Positions 42,270 to 52,687 are shown, counted from the stretch's first letter. The stretch: DNA of 64,000 nucleotides from Neobacillus niacini NBRC 15566 (GCF_001591505.1 NZ_BCVA01000001.1:124001-188000), one strand, 5' to 3'. The notes: a model not told the origin generated them from the sequence alone. Numbers and translations: made by a program.

Positions 42270-43577
42270 TTAATAAATTGAAGTTGTAGATTTTGATGTG
42301 TTTTCTAAGATTTCTTTTACTCGTTGTAAGAATCGACCGCAAATTAATCCGTCTAAAACTCTGTGGTCGAGTGACATACATAGATTAACCATATCACGAA
42401 CGGCAATCATTCCATTCATCACTACAGGGCGTTTAACAATTGATTCTACCTGTAGAATTGCCGCCTGTGGGTAATTGATGATACCCATGGATTGCACTGA
42501 GCCAAATGAACCAGTATTGTTGACAGTAAAAGTTCCACCCTGCATATCTTCTGAGCGAAGCTTATTGGTTCTTACTTTAACAGCAAGTTCAGAAATTTCA
42601 CGAGCAATTCCCTTTATCGTTTTCTCGTCGGCATGCTTAATAACAGGTACATACAATGCATCCTCTGTTGCAACTGCAATGGAGATATTGATATCTTTCT
42701 TTTGAATAATTTTATCCCCAGCCCACATCGAATTAATCTGTGGGAATTCCTTTAAGGCTTGTGCAACAGCTTTTACGAAAAAGGCAAAGAAAGTTAAATT
42801 AAAGCCCTCTTTTTGCTTAAATTCGTCTTTTAAGGAATTGCGGTATTCTACAAGATTGGTTGCATCCACTTCTATCATGGTCCAAGCATGCGGTGCTTCA
42901 TGCTTACTACGCAGCATATTTGCAGCAATTGCTTTACGGATTCCTGTTACAGGTATTTCGATATCGCCTGCAGTGACAGGTATACTCGGAGCAGGAACAG
43001 ACTGCTTCGGAGCTGCTGCTGACTGAGCTGCAACAGATGGGGTAGTCTCTTGTACTGCAGCAACTTGAGCCTCCTCAGCCATAGTTCCCTCTCCCTTCCC
43101 TCCTGCAGTAGGGATATTACCAGATTCTATTAATTTCAATAAATCTTTCCGTGTAATACGGCCGCCTGCACCGGTGCCTGTCACCTGAGATAAATCAATA
43201 CCATGTTCTTGAGAAATTTTTAAAACAGCTGGAGAAAATCGAGCTTTGTTACTTTGGTCGGTTGGTTCAGAAACTGCAGCCATCTCTGGAACATCATCTT
43301 TTTGGTCACTAGTTTTTTCTTCTTGAACCGCACCGCCTTCGATTTCAATGGTACAAATGACTTCACCGACCGCAAGTGTGTCACCATCTTCGGCAATTAG
43401 CTCTTTAATTGTACCTGTGTAGGAAGAAGGGACTTCTGCATTTACTTTATCCGTCATTACCTCGGCTAATGGATCGTATTTATTTACTTTATCTCCTACA
43501 GAAACAAGCCACTTTGAGATTGTTCCTTCGGTTACACTTTCCCCTAACTGAGGCATTTTAATTTGTTCGATTACCAA
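42270..43577 (-). CDS. bkdB: branched-chain 2-oxoacid dehydrogenase E2, dihydrolipoamide acyltransferase
   Basis: E2 core (435 aa) of the BKD complex; transfers the acyl group from lipoyl-lysine to CoA. One lipoyl domain (about 1-80) has the modified Lys in AEVMTDKVNAEVPSS. An Ala/Glu/Pro-rich linker leads to the E1/E3-binding domain (RFSPAVLKISQEHGIDLSQV, about 112-150). After an Ala/Pro-rich linker the catalytic domain follows, ending with SLDHRVLDGLICGRFLQ (active His). It starts with TTG at 43577 after AGGAGG. Last gene of the operon. Confidence 0.95.
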   Translation of the reverse strand: MVIEQIKMPQLGESVTEGTISKWLVSVGDKVNKYDPLAEVMTDKVNAEVPSSYTGTIKELIAEDGDTLAVGEVICTIEIEGGAVQEEKTSDQKDDVPEMAAVSEPTDQSNKARFSPAVLKISQEHGIDLSQVTGTGAGGRITRKDLLKLIESGNIPTAGGKGEGTMAEEAQVAAVQETTPSVAAQSAAAPKQSVPAPSIPVTAGDIEIPVTGIRKAIAANMLRSKHEAPHAWTMIEVDATNLVEYRNSLKDEFKQKEGFNLTFFAFFVKAVAQALKEFPQINSMWAGDKIIQKKDINISIAVATEDALYVPVIKHADEKTIKGIAREISELAVKVRTNKLRSEDMQGGTFTVNNTGSFGSVQSMGIINYPQAAILQVESIVKRPVVMNGMIAVRDMVNLCMSLDHRVLDGLICGRFLQRVKEILENTSKSTTSIY

Positions 43578-43592
43578 GTTCCCAACCTCCTA

Positions 43593-44576
43593 TTAGTACT
43601 CCGCTAGCTCGCGCATTGCTTTTTCAACTTTGTCTGGATTGACCATAAAAAACTTCTCCATTGTAGGAGCATATGGCATTGCCGGAACATCTGGTCCTGC
43701 CAAGCGCATAATTGGCGCATCTAACTCAAATAAGCAATTTTCAGCAATGATGGCAGAAACTTCACTAATAATACTGCCTTCTTTGTTATCTTCTGTAATA
43801 AGTAAAACCTTACCAGTTTTGGCTGCTGCTTCAATGATTGCCTCTTTATCGAGTGGATAAACCGTTCTTAGATCCAAAATATGTGCGGATATCCCATCCT
43901 TGGCTAATTTTTCAGCTGCCTGAAGGGCAAAATGAATACAAAGCCCATAAGTAATCACAGTAATGTCTTCGCCTTCACGCTTTACATCTGCTTTTCCGAT
44001 TGGCAATGTATAATCAGCAGTTGGGACTTCACCTTTAATTAACCGGTATGCACGCTTGTGTTCAAAGAATAACACCGGATCATTATCACGAATAGCTGCT
44101 TTTAATAACCCCTTCACATCATAAGGTGTGGATGGCATTACAATCTTCAATCCTGGCGTATTCGCAAAAACTGCCTCAACCGATTGCGAATGATAAAGGG
44201 CACCATGTACGCCTCCGCCATATGGAGCACGAATAACAATCGGACAACTCCAGTCATTATTTGATCGATAACGAATTTTTGCCGCTTCTGAAATAATTTG
44301 GTTTACAGCAGGCATAATAAAATCAGCGAATTGCATTTCAGCAATCGGCCGCATTCCATACATCGCTGCTCCGATTCCTACCCCGGCTATTGCAGATTCA
44401 GCAAGCGGTGTATCAATGACACGCTCTTCACCAAATTGTTCGTATAAACCCTGAGTCGCTTTAAAAACACCGCCTTTTACTCCTACGTCTTCACCAAGCA
44501 CAAATACCTTTGGATCACGTTCCATTTCTTCCCGAATGGCCATTGTGACCGCATCTATATAAGAAATTACTGCCAT
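43593..44576 (-). CDS. bkdAB: branched-chain 2-oxoacid dehydrogenase E1 beta subunit
   Basis: E1-beta (327 aa) pairs with BkdAA to decarboxylate branched-chain 2-oxo acids with thiamine diphosphate. Motifs include VFVLGEDVGVKGGVFKAT (with the ThDP-activating Glu region), DTPLAESAIAGVGIGAAMYG, RAPYGGGVHGALYHSQSVEA and VLLITEDNKEGSIISEV. The gene starts 12 nt after bkdAA and ends 15 nt before bkdB. The placement next to leucine dehydrogenase and lpdV separates this from the pyruvate and acetoin complexes. Confidence 0.95.
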   Translation of the reverse strand: MAVISYIDAVTMAIREEMERDPKVFVLGEDVGVKGGVFKATQGLYEQFGEERVIDTPLAESAIAGVGIGAAMYGMRPIAEMQFADFIMPAVNQIISEAAKIRYRSNNDWSCPIVIRAPYGGGVHGALYHSQSVEAVFANTPGLKIVMPSTPYDVKGLLKAAIRDNDPVLFFEHKRAYRLIKGEVPTADYTLPIGKADVKREGEDITVITYGLCIHFALQAAEKLAKDGISAHILDLRTVYPLDKEAIIEAAAKTGKVLLITEDNKEGSIISEVSAIIAENCLFELDAPIMRLAGPDVPAMPYAPTMEKFFMVNPDKVEKAMRELAEY

Positions 44577-44588
44577 GTTACATCCCCC

Positions 44589-45584
44589 TTACTTATCACC
44601 ATAAACGTATTTCAACGCGTGTTCAGGTGCTGCATACGGTGCATTCTCAGCATAATCAGTGGCTTCGTTCACTTGTTTCATCACACGATCGTTAATTTCT
44701 TTTTCCAACTCATCATTCAACACACCTGTTTCTTTTAGATAAGCGCCAAAGGTTATAATTGGATCCTTTGTTTTCGCTTTAGCCACTTCATCCGGGGCGC
44801 GGTACGAGCGGTCATCATCATCTGAAGAGTGTGGTGTCAGTCTATAGGAGACTGTTTCAATTAATGAAGGACCCTCTCCTCTGCGGCCGCGGTTTGCTGC
44901 TTCCTTTACCACTTTATACACTTCTAATGGATCGTTTCCATCAACAGTAAATCCTGGCATACCATATCCAATGGCACGATCAGATACTTTTTCACATCCC
45001 AATTGTTTCTCGATTGGAACAGAAATAGCATATTTATTGTTTTCACACATAAATATGACTGGTAATTTATGAACTCCTGCAAAGTTAGCTCCTTCATGGA
45101 AATCACCTTGATTTGAAGAACCTTCACCAAAGGTTACAAAGGTCACAAGATCCTTCCTTTCCATTTTCCCTGCTAACGCTACCCCGACAGCATGAGGAAC
45201 CTGAGTTGTTACAGGAGATGATCCAGTAACAATTCGATTTCTCTTTTGCCCAAAGTGTCCAGGCATCTGCCTGCCGCCTGAGTTTGGGTCCTCCGCTTTA
45301 GCAAATCCAGACAGCATTAGTTCTTTTGGCGACATTCCAAAAGTTAAAACTACACCCATATCGCGGTAATAGGGCAATACATAATCTTTTTCTTTATCAA
45401 GAGCAAATGCTGCACCTACTTGCGCTGCTTCTTGTCCTTGACATGAAATTACAAATGGTATTTTACCAGCACGATTCAATAGCCACATCCGTTCATCAAT
45501 CCGGCGGGCTAGAAGCATTGTTTCATACATTTCTAAAACCTTTTCATCACTTAATCCTAATACATGATGACGATTCTCAGCCAT
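44589..45584 (-). CDS. bkdAA: branched-chain 2-oxoacid dehydrogenase E1 alpha subunit
   Basis: E1-alpha (331 aa). The thiamine diphosphate/Mg motif is FVTFGEGSSNQGDFHEGANF plus CENNKYAISVP (about 155-190). The phosphorylation-loop-like segment YRLTPHSSDDDDRSYR is also visible. SCQGQEAAQVGAAFAL and YVLPYYRDMGVVL match BkdAA of B. subtilis. AGGTAAAA-type Shine-Dalgarno (GAGGT) lies before the ATG at 45584. It follows lpdV by 43 nt. Confidence 0.95.
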   Translation of the reverse strand: MAENRHHVLGLSDEKVLEMYETMLLARRIDERMWLLNRAGKIPFVISCQGQEAAQVGAAFALDKEKDYVLPYYRDMGVVLTFGMSPKELMLSGFAKAEDPNSGGRQMPGHFGQKRNRIVTGSSPVTTQVPHAVGVALAGKMERKDLVTFVTFGEGSSNQGDFHEGANFAGVHKLPVIFMCENNKYAISVPIEKQLGCEKVSDRAIGYGMPGFTVDGNDPLEVYKVVKEAANRGRRGEGPSLIETVSYRLTPHSSDDDDRSYRAPDEVAKAKTKDPIITFGAYLKETGVLNDELEKEINDRVMKQVNEATDYAENAPYAAPEHALKYVYGDK

Positions 45585-45627
45585 TTATTTTTACCTCCCG
45601 TTTGCTCATATAGATACGCATTCAAAA

Positions 45628-47049
45628 TTATGAGTGGATTGCTCTTCCGTCCACTGCAAGCGCAGCTTCACCAATGGCCTCCGATAGTGTTGGATGAGGA
45701 TGAATGGTATGAGCTATTTCCCATGGTGTTGCATCCAATACCATTGCCAATCCTGCCTCTGTTATCATGTCTGTTACATGAGGACCAATCATATGCACCC
45801 CTAGAATATCATTAGTCTCCTCATCAGCGACAATCTTGACAAAACCATCGGATTCTCCAAATACAAGAGCCTTCCCGATCGCTCGGAATGAGAATTTGCC
45901 CACTTTTACTTTATGACCCTTAACGCGCGCCTGTTCCTCGGTAATCCCCACACTCGAAACCTCAGGATTGCTATAGATACATCTAGACACGAGATTGTAA
46001 TTAAGCTCTGAAGGATCCTTTCTAGCAATATGCTCAACTGCAATTATTCCCTCATGGGAGGCAACATGCGCCAGCTGCAGACCGCCTATCACATCACCAA
46101 TGGCGTAAATATGAGATTCTTTTGTTTGGTAGAATTCATTGGTAACAATAAAACCCTTTTCAACCTGAATATCTGTATTTTCCAATCCAATTCCTTCGAC
46201 ATTTGCTTGTCGGCCTACTGATACGAGAAGTTTTTCTGCCTTGAATTCTTTTATGCCAGCCTTCACTTCAGCAGAAATAGTTACGCCATCACTTTTTACT
46301 ATTGTTTCCGGCAGAACCTTCGCTCCTGTTACAAGTTTTATTCCCTTTTTCTTCATGAGGCGCTGCATTTCTTTAGATATCTCATGGTCTTCAGTTGGAA
46401 TAATGCGGTCTGCATATTCAATAACCGTGACTTCGACCCCGAAATCAGATAGCATAGAAGCCCATTCAATTCCAATCACACCGCCTCCGACAATAATGAT
46501 AGAAGCGGGTAAGCTTGTAAGCTCCAATGCTTCGTCAGAGGTGATAACGAATTCTCCATCAATTTCAAGTCCAGGAAGCGTTCTAGGTCTCGAACCTGTC
46601 GCAATGACAACATTTTTCGGAATGAGCATTTCATTTTCATTGCCATTATTCATTTCTACCGAAATCGTTCCAGGCATTGGTGAAAAAATCGATGGCCCTA
46701 ATATCCTGCCTAACCCTTCATAAACATCAATTTTCCCTTGCTTCATGAGATGTTGTACACCTTTATGAAGTTGTTCAATGATTTTATTTTTTCTTTCCTG
46801 TACTTTTCCAAAGTTATAGGAAACTTCACTTGTTATGACACCAAAATCTTCACTGTGTTTTGCAGTGGCATATACCTCAGCACTTCTTAGAAGCGCCTTA
46901 CTTGGGATGCATCCTTTATGAAGACATGTTCCTCCTAGTTTTCCTTTTTCAACGATTGCCGTTTTTAAGCCAAGCTGAGAGGCACGTATGGCAGCCACAT
47001 AACCGCCGGTACCACCGCCAAGAATGACTAAATCGTATTCTTGTGACAC
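45628..47049 (-). CDS. lpdV: dihydrolipoamide dehydrogenase of the BKD complex (E3)
   Basis: A 473-residue FAD disulfide reductase that reoxidises dihydrolipoamide with NAD+. The FAD motif is DLVILGGGTGGYVAAIRA, the redox-active disulfide is GGTCLHKGCIPSKALL (Cys pair about 41/46), the NAD motif is IIIVGGGVIGIEWASML, and the C-terminal His-Glu pair is in HTIHPHPTLSEAIGEAAL. It starts with GTG at 47049 after GGAGG. The location inside the bkd operon marks it as LpdV rather than PdhD. Confidence 0.96.
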   Translation of the reverse strand: MSQEYDLVILGGGTGGYVAAIRASQLGLKTAIVEKGKLGGTCLHKGCIPSKALLRSAEVYATAKHSEDFGVITSEVSYNFGKVQERKNKIIEQLHKGVQHLMKQGKIDVYEGLGRILGPSIFSPMPGTISVEMNNGNENEMLIPKNVVIATGSRPRTLPGLEIDGEFVITSDEALELTSLPASIIIVGGGVIGIEWASMLSDFGVEVTVIEYADRIIPTEDHEISKEMQRLMKKKGIKLVTGAKVLPETIVKSDGVTISAEVKAGIKEFKAEKLLVSVGRQANVEGIGLENTDIQVEKGFIVTNEFYQTKESHIYAIGDVIGGLQLAHVASHEGIIAVEHIARKDPSELNYNLVSRCIYSNPEVSSVGITEEQARVKGHKVKVGKFSFRAIGKALVFGESDGFVKIVADEETNDILGVHMIGPHVTDMITEAGLAMVLDATPWEIAHTIHPHPTLSEAIGEAALAVDGRAIHS

Positions 47050-47069
47050 TGTGTTTCCTCCCCAAATTG

Positions 47070-48173
47070 TTAGATTTTTGCTATTTTAAACGTACTAGGA
47101 TAGTCTTTAACCTTTTCCTCTCCACGTAAAACTCTTAGTGCACCTTCCGCTAATGCTTGAAGTTCATTCTCACCTGGATGGACAATGGTATCTGCAATCC
47201 AATTAATCCTATCGGTGATGGATTTCACAAATCCCTTCCCATACGCGAGTCCGCCGGTTAACACAATCGCGTCTACTTTCCCAGCTAAAACTGCACTGGC
47301 AGCTCCTATTTCCTTTGCAACTTGGTAAGCCATTGCTTCGTAAATCAGAGACGCCTGTTCATCGCCAGCTTCAATTCTTTTTTCCACTTCGAGTGCATCG
47401 TTGGTTCCAAGGTAACCAACAAGCCCCCCTTGACCGACAAGTTTCTTCATTATTTCATCACGGTAGTACTGACCAGAAAAGCATAACGCAACTAAATCTC
47501 CTACTGGAACCGTTCCAGCGCGTTCCGGGCTAAAAGGACCATCACCGTGGAGGCCATTGTTTACATCAATGACTTTGCCCTGCTTATGTACCCCAACCGT
47601 AATGCCCCCTCCCATATGGGTAACAATAAGGTTTAATTCGGTATATTTTTTTCCTAATTCTCTTGCGACTCTTCGTGCCACAGCTTTTTGATTAAGTGCA
47701 TGAAAAATACTTACCCGCTCAATTAAAGAAAAACCAGAAATTCTTGCTATAGGTTCTAATTCATCTACAACAACGGGATCGACAATAAACGAAGGTATAT
47801 TTAAACCAGAAGCAATCTCGGAGGCAATAATACCACCTAGATTTGAAGCATGCTGCCCAGCAAAACCAGTCCGTAAATCCTCAAGCATAGTATTATTGAC
47901 TGCATAGGTACCGCCTTCGATTGGACGAAGCAACCCGCCGCGTCCACATACAGCACTCAGCTTCGATATATTAATCCCGGCATTATCCAGTGTTTCCAGG
48001 ATTGTATTTTTTCTAAATTCATATTGATCAATAATATTATTAAATGTATTAATGACTTCTGAATCATGACGGATTGTTTTTTCAAAAATGGAAATTTCAT
48101 TATCGAAGACCCCAATCTTAGTGGAAGTGGAACCTGGATTGATGACGAGTATTCGATATTTAGTATCAGGCAA
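47070..48173 (-). CDS. buk: butyrate kinase
   Basis: Buk (367 aa) of the acetokinase family makes ATP from butyryl-phosphate or branched acyl-phosphates. Motifs are [50 protein letters not shown] and [16 protein letters not shown]. With Ptb it can interconvert branched acyl-CoA and free acid, useful for anteiso fatty acid precursors or fermentation of branched acids. TTG start at 48173 after GGAGG (9 nt). It is separated from bcd by a hairpin-containing spacer. Confidence 0.94.
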   Translation of the reverse strand: MPDTKYRILVINPGSTSTKIGVFDNEISIFEKTIRHDSEVINTFNNIIDQYEFRKNTILETLDNAGINISKLSAVCGRGGLLRPIEGGTYAVNNTMLEDLRTGFAGQHASNLGGIIASEIASGLNIPSFIVDPVVVDELEPIARISGFSLIERVSIFHALNQKAVARRVARELGKKYTELNLIVTHMGGGITVGVHKQGKVIDVNNGLHGDGPFSPERAGTVPVGDLVALCFSGQYYRDEIMKKLVGQGGLVGYLGTNDALEVEKRIEAGDEQASLIYEAMAYQVAKEIGAASAVLAGKVDAIVLTGGLAYGKGFVKSITDRINWIADTIVHPGENELQALAEGALRVLRGEEKVKDYPSTFKIAKI

Positions 48174-48212
48174 CGTGTTTTACCTCCATTTTTTTACATT
48201 TTTACATCATTT

Positions 48213-48264
48213 AAAGGGAAAAGACGCTGAATTACTCACTCAGCGCTCTGCCCTTTCTTTTTTT
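48213..48264. other. interrupted hairpin between bcd and buk
   Basis: An outer stem AAAGGG/CCCTTT (48213-48218, 48251-48256) encloses an inner stem CGCTGA/TCAGCG. CTTTTTTT follows on the plus strand only, so for the operon strand it is not a standard terminator. Confidence 0.5.
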
Positions 48265-49357
48265 AACGACGGCTTAAAATATGATGACCATTTTGGAGGA
48301 ATTGACTGCGAGAATTACGCATCTTTTCAATTCTCTCTTCAGCCATTCTATCTGCTGCAACATATGTTGGAATGCCGTCACGCTTAGAAATTTCGATTAC
48401 TTTTTGAATACTTGCATAAATTTGGTCGACCTTCTTCATCGCACGTTCATGGTTATACCCATAAAGTTCATCAGCAACGTTAATTACGCCTCCAGCGTTT
48501 ATTACATAATCGGGAGCATAAACAATACCCATTTCATGGATAATATCACCATGACGAGTATCTTTTAACTGATTATTTGCAGACCCAGCGATAACCTTTG
48601 CCTTAAGTTGTGGAATCGTATCATCATTAATGGTTGCCCCAAGAGCACAAGGAGCATAGATATCACATTCAACTCCATATATTTCATTTGGGTCAACCGC
48701 ACGTGCACCAAAATCTTCTACTGCACGCTGAACAGCCTCTTTATTAATATCCGTAACAATTAGTTGTGCGCCCTCTTCATGCAAGTATTTACAAAGAGTA
48801 TAAGCTACATTCCCAACACCTTGAATCGCAATTACTTTACCTTCTAATGAATCCGTTCCAAACGCTTCCTTTGCTGCAGCTTTCATACCACGGTATACCC
48901 CATAAGCCGTAACAGGTGAAGGATTGCCAGAAGAACCGAATGCTGGTGAAATACCAGTGACATAGTCTGTTTCTTCATGAATTAAATCCATGTCTGCAAC
49001 CGTTGTTCCAACATCCTCTGCAGTGATATATCTTCCATTCAATCCCTGAACATAGCGGCCGAAAGCACGGAACAATTCTTCATTTTTATCTTTACGAGGG
49101 TCACCAATAATAACGGTTTTTCCACCGCCAAGATTTAGTCCTGCTGCTGCGTTTTTGTACGTCATCCCTTTTGCTAAACGTAATGCATCAATAATGGCTG
49201 CTTCTTCTGATTCATATGTCCACATACGGGTACCGCCTAGGGCAGGACCTAATGTTGTATCATGTATCGCAATAATTGCTTTTAATCCCGATTGTTTATC
49301 CTGACAAAAAACAACTTGCTCGTAATCGTATTGTTCTAAGTACTTAAAAATTTCCAT
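48263..49357 (-). CDS. bcd: leucine dehydrogenase
   Basis: Bcd/YqiT (364 aa) oxidatively deaminates leucine, isoleucine and valine with NAD+ to the 2-oxo acids used by BKD. The active-site Lys region is [12 protein letters not shown], then [19 protein letters not shown]. The Rossmann motif is [19 protein letters not shown] (about 177-195), followed by the Asp in [16 protein letters not shown] precedes the ATG at 49357. It follows ptb by 30 nt. Confidence 0.95.
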   Translation of the reverse strand: MEIFKYLEQYDYEQVVFCQDKQSGLKAIIAIHDTTLGPALGGTRMWTYESEEAAIIDALRLAKGMTYKNAAAGLNLGGGKTVIIGDPRKDKNEELFRAFGRYVQGLNGRYITAEDVGTTVADMDLIHEETDYVTGISPAFGSSGNPSPVTAYGVYRGMKAAAKEAFGTDSLEGKVIAIQGVGNVAYTLCKYLHEEGAQLIVTDINKEAVQRAVEDFGARAVDPNEIYGVECDIYAPCALGATINDDTIPQLKAKVIAGSANNQLKDTRHGDIIHEMGIVYAPDYVINAGGVINVADELYGYNHERAMKKVDQIYASIQKVIEISKRDGIPTYVAADRMAEERIEKMRNSRSQFLQNGHHILSRR

Positions 49358-49387
49358 GGTAAAAATCCTCCCTTTTAGTTACACAAT

Positions 49388-50296
49388 CTATTTTGTAACA
49401 GAGCAGATAGCAAGTGCAAGTGAATATAGCTTACTTTCCGCTGAATCAGCTCTTGAGGTTAATACAATAGGAGCCTTCGCCCCAGCAATAACCGCCCCTA
49501 CTTTTGCTTTTGCAAAATAAATGAATGACTTATATAAGACGTTTCCAACTTCAATAGCGGGAACTAATAAAATATCAGCTCTTCCTGCTACTTCACTATG
49601 AATTCCTTTGTGTTCAGCGGCTAAAGCAGAAACGGCGTTATCTAATGCTAATGGACCATCTATTATACAGCCTGTGATTTGCCCTCGTTTATTCATAATG
49701 GTCAATGAAGCGGCATCAATAGTGGCTTGCATAGCTGGATTTACTACTTCAACAGCGGCTATAGGAGCAACTTTAGGATATTCTATTCCAATTGCTCTTG
49801 CTATGGCTGCCGCATTTCTTATAATTTGCGCTTTCTGCTCTAAATTTGGTGAAATATTCATCCCTGCATCCGTAACGATGATAAACCGATTGTACTCTGG
49901 GACCTCAAAGACCGCCACATGCGATAATACATTTCCCGTTCTTAGACCGTATTCTTTATTTAAAACAGCCTTTAATAGATCACTCGTTGGGATATTCCCT
50001 TTCATTAACACAGTAGCTTCCTTAGTCGATACAGCCTTGACTGCCAGTTCTGCGGCCATCGTGTTGGATTCTGCATGAACAATAGTAAGACTTTTATTAG
50101 TTTTTTGTTGGTCTTTATGATTCCCATTCAAAATCATATTAATTTTTTCATTATCACCAAATAAGATAAAATTGGCAAGATTTCGGTTTAATGCCTCGAT
50201 AACGGCTCCTATTACTTCTTCATCTTCTGCCACTGCAACAGCGACCGTGATGTCATCCAATTGGGTTGCTTTGTTTATTAGTGTTTCAAGCAACAA
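49388..50296 (-). CDS. ptb: phosphate butyryltransferase
   Basis: Ptb/YqiS (302 aa) exchanges CoA for phosphate on butyryl- and branched acyl-CoA. Conserved segments are VAVAEDEEVIGAVIEALN, TVLMKGNIPTSDLLKAVLNK, LSHVAVFEVPEY and the C-terminal APIVLTSRADSAESKLYSLA. The frame stays open to 50362, but a sigma-54 promoter (50346-50362) lies in that extension with predicted +1 near 50335. The TTG at 50296 gives LLETLINKA, aligned with the MKLKDLIGKA-like start of B. subtilis Ptb (299 aa). The upstream AAAGGG is about 11 nt away, so exact choice among 50296/50293 is uncertain. First gene of the bkd operon. Confidence 0.88.
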   Translation of the reverse strand: MLLETLINKATQLDDITVAVAVAEDEEVIGAVIEALNRNLANFILFGDNEKINMILNGNHKDQQKTNKSLTIVHAESNTMAAELAVKAVSTKEATVLMKGNIPTSDLLKAVLNKEYGLRTGNVLSHVAVFEVPEYNRFIIVTDAGMNISPNLEQKAQIIRNAAAIARAIGIEYPKVAPIAAVEVVNPAMQATIDAASLTIMNKRGQITGCIIDGPLALDNAVSALAAEHKGIHSEVAGRADILLVPAIEVGNVLYKSFIYFAKAKVGAVIAGAKAPIVLTSRADSAESKLYSLALAICSVTK

Positions 50297-50345
50297 GTTG
50301 TCATCAACCCTTTCTTTCTTCAACTCCAACTCCATAATTTTAATA

Positions 50346-50362
50346 TGCAAAATCTGTGCCAA
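50346..50362 (-). promoter_or_regulatory. sigma-54 (SigL) promoter of the ptb-bkd operon
   Basis: On the minus strand TTGGCAC-AGATT-TTGCA has the GG (-24) and GC (-12) at the required spacing and matches the sigma-54 consensus TGGCAC-N5-TTGCW. The adjacent bkdR encodes a sigma-54 activator. Confidence 0.92.
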
Positions 50363-50403
50363 GTGAAATTCCTTGAAAACGCTTTATAACCCAGAATAAA
50401 AAG

Positions 50404-50436
50404 TGCAATTATTTTCATACTATGAAATTTATTGCA
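50404..50436. promoter_or_regulatory. 33-bp imperfect palindrome at the bkdR end: activator site or terminator
   Basis: Arms TGCAATTATTTTCATA and TATGAAATTTATTGCA pair at 14 of 16 positions about a central C. It is centred about 60 bp upstream of the -24 element, fitting a BkdR enhancer site. On the minus strand CTTTTTATT follows, so it could instead terminate bkdR. Confidence 0.45.
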
Positions 50437-52501
50437 TGCTATTATTTTCAAGTTTGTATTTTTCTAACTTATAATAAAGATTTCTTACCGACAAACCAAG
50501 TGCTTTAGCAGCCGCCGTCTTATTCCCATTAAAACGTTGAAGCGATTGTTGGATAATTTCAGATTCATACTCTTCAACCATAGCAGTTAAGGACCGATCC
50601 TGCTGAATGGATTCACTAACGTCTGATACTTGTGGTTCAGTTCCCGTTTTTTTTCTTAGTTCAGGGAGGTGATGTATATTAATCAATGTTTCATAGTAAT
50701 TCATAAAGATCATTGCCCGCCCAAGAATATTCTCTAGTTCCCGTACATTTCCCGGCCAATCATAATTCATTAATTTCAGGAGTGCAGCCTGGGCAACACC
50801 CTCCACATTTCTTCCATAATCACGATTAATTTTTTGGATAAGCCTTTCACACAAAACAGGTATCTCTTCTTTTCGATTCCGGAGTGGAGGTATATGTATA
50901 GGCATACGATTTAAACGATAGTATAAGTCTTCCCTAAAAGAACCTTTCGCAATTCCTTTTTCAAGATTCACATGTGTTGCAGCAATGATTCTAACATTTA
51001 TCGGAATTGGTTTGGTGCCGCCTACTCTAATGATTTCATTTTCTTGCAAGACCCTCAGTAATTTCGCCTGAGTATTAGCTGATAGTTCACCTATTTCATC
51101 GAGAAAAATACTTCCATTATTCGCCTCTTCAAAAAAACCTCTTTTCCCTCCTCTTTTTGCCCCTGAAAAGGCCCCCTCTTCATAACCAAATAATTCACTT
51201 TCTAGAAGGGTCTCTGAAATGGCAGCACAATTAACACGTATAAATTTGTTGTATTTTCGATCACTTGCATTATGTATAGCATGGGCAAACAATTCTTTCC
51301 CTGTACCAGACTCACCTCGTAAAAGAACGGTTGCCGGCGTTTTTGCGCCAAGTTTAGCCTGCTCAATTGCAAGCGTCATCTCCTCAGAACTTCCGATAAT
51401 ATCCTCAAAGGTATACTTGGCTTCAAGCGTTCGGATGATTTGACGCGCACGGTTCAATTCCCGGTTTAGGGATTTAATTTCTGACATATCATGAATAACT
51501 CCAACACTGCCTTTTAATTTCCCTTCTACAATAATCGGGGCCACATTAACAATAACTTCCCGTTTATTTGCACCAACTCGCATCGGGACTCCACGGACTG
51601 CTCTTCTTGTTTGAAGAACCTTCATATGCATACTTTCACCTTCTGATATATCAGCAGTTGCCGGGTGTCCAATCACGCGCTCTCTTGTTAGCCCGGTTAG
51701 CCGGGTATACGCCGGATTAATGAGAAGACCTCTTCCGTTTTCATCCACTACAGAAATCGCATCATCACTTGAGTGGATAATCGCCTGAAGCATGGTTTGA
51801 ATTTCTTTTAAATCCGTAATTTCCTCAGCAAGGTTCACTACTTCTGTGATATCTTTAAAAACTGCAAACGCACCAATTAACGTTCCATTTTCTTCAATGA
51901 TAGGAATACGGGTTGTGATAATTTTTCGCCCGTTCCCCAAAGTCATTTCTTGATTCTTCTCTATTCTTCTTGTTTCAAGAATGAAAGGAAGTCTACTTTC
52001 TGGAATTACGTCAATGACGTTTTTCCCAATCGCTTGACCTCGTTTTACACCTGTCATTTCTTCGGCCATGCGATTAAATAAAATCACAATCCCTTTAGGG
52101 TCTATTACCAACATTCCATCATTCGTTGCATTAAAGATTAGTTCTTGTTGATAGGAGGCATTTTGGTGCTTAACGATTAGTTCTTCCTTTTCTTCTAATA
52201 GCTTTGCTAAAAGAAATGCAACACTCCCAGGAATTAAAACGGTTTTCTTGTCCTTCGTACTCCTTAACTCTTGAAAAACATGTTCATTTCCAGTTACCTC
52301 TATGATGATATCAATTTGTTCGTTTAAATATGGTTTCCAGTCTATCCCGGTCTTTATCCCCTCACTTTGTGCCAGTACGATCCCCGGTGCATCAAAGTTT
52401 CTATCAATCACAACCTGGACATTCAATACTTCTGTTTCATTAAGTAATTTAAGGATCGCTGTACCACCCTTACCGGCACCAACAATCATAACATTTTGCA
52501 T
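50429..52501 (-). CDS. bkdR: sigma-54-dependent activator of branched-chain keto acid catabolism
   Basis: BkdR (690 aa). Residues about 1-110 form a Rossmann-like domain ([18 protein letters not shown]), then two PAS regions (about 125-230 and 240-345). The AAA+ domain (about 365-600) has Walker [18 protein letters not shown], the sigma-contacting loop [11 protein letters not shown] (GAFSGA rather than the usual GAFTGA) and Walker [14 protein letters not shown] Fis-type helix-turn-helix ends it ([20 protein letters not shown]). It activates the adjacent sigma-54 promoter of ptb. GGGGCGG precedes the ATG at 52501. Confidence 0.95.
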   Translation of the reverse strand: MQNVMIVGAGKGGTAILKLLNETEVLNVQVVIDRNFDAPGIVLAQSEGIKTGIDWKPYLNEQIDIIIEVTGNEHVFQELRSTKDKKTVLIPGSVAFLLAKLLEEKEELIVKHQNASYQQELIFNATNDGMLVIDPKGIVILFNRMAEEMTGVKRGQAIGKNVIDVIPESRLPFILETRRIEKNQEMTLGNGRKIITTRIPIIEENGTLIGAFAVFKDITEVVNLAEEITDLKEIQTMLQAIIHSSDDAISVVDENGRGLLINPAYTRLTGLTRERVIGHPATADISEGESMHMKVLQTRRAVRGVPMRVGANKREVIVNVAPIIVEGKLKGSVGVIHDMSEIKSLNRELNRARQIIRTLEAKYTFEDIIGSSEEMTLAIEQAKLGAKTPATVLLRGESGTGKELFAHAIHNASDRKYNKFIRVNCAAISETLLESELFGYEEGAFSGAKRGGKRGFFEEANNGSIFLDEIGELSANTQAKLLRVLQENEIIRVGGTKPIPINVRIIAATHVNLEKGIAKGSFREDLYYRLNRMPIHIPPLRNRKEEIPVLCERLIQKINRDYGRNVEGVAQAALLKLMNYDWPGNVRELENILGRAMIFMNYYETLINIHHLPELRKKTGTEPQVSDVSESIQQDRSLTAMVEEYESEIIQQSLQRFNGNKTAAAKALGLSVRNLYYKLEKYKLENNSMQ

Positions 52502-52687
52502 TTTTCCGCCCCTTTATTATATTTGAAAAAGAAAACTTTTTCACACCAACATAATCGAAAACATGCAATATTTTTCATTATCTATTCTATATTTTTTTCC
52601 TTACCTTGACAAATTATATCCTTGTACTAATATTTCTTTTGAAGGTATAATTCTTATAACTTATCAAACAATTGGAAGGATTTAATT

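Noticed and set aside
46241-46723. 160-codon plus-strand frame inside lpdV
   Set aside because: It is an antisense shadow without Shine-Dalgarno.
50297-50362. 22-codon N-terminal extension of Ptb
   Set aside because: It contains the sigma-54 promoter and its first Met would coincide with the predicted transcript start.
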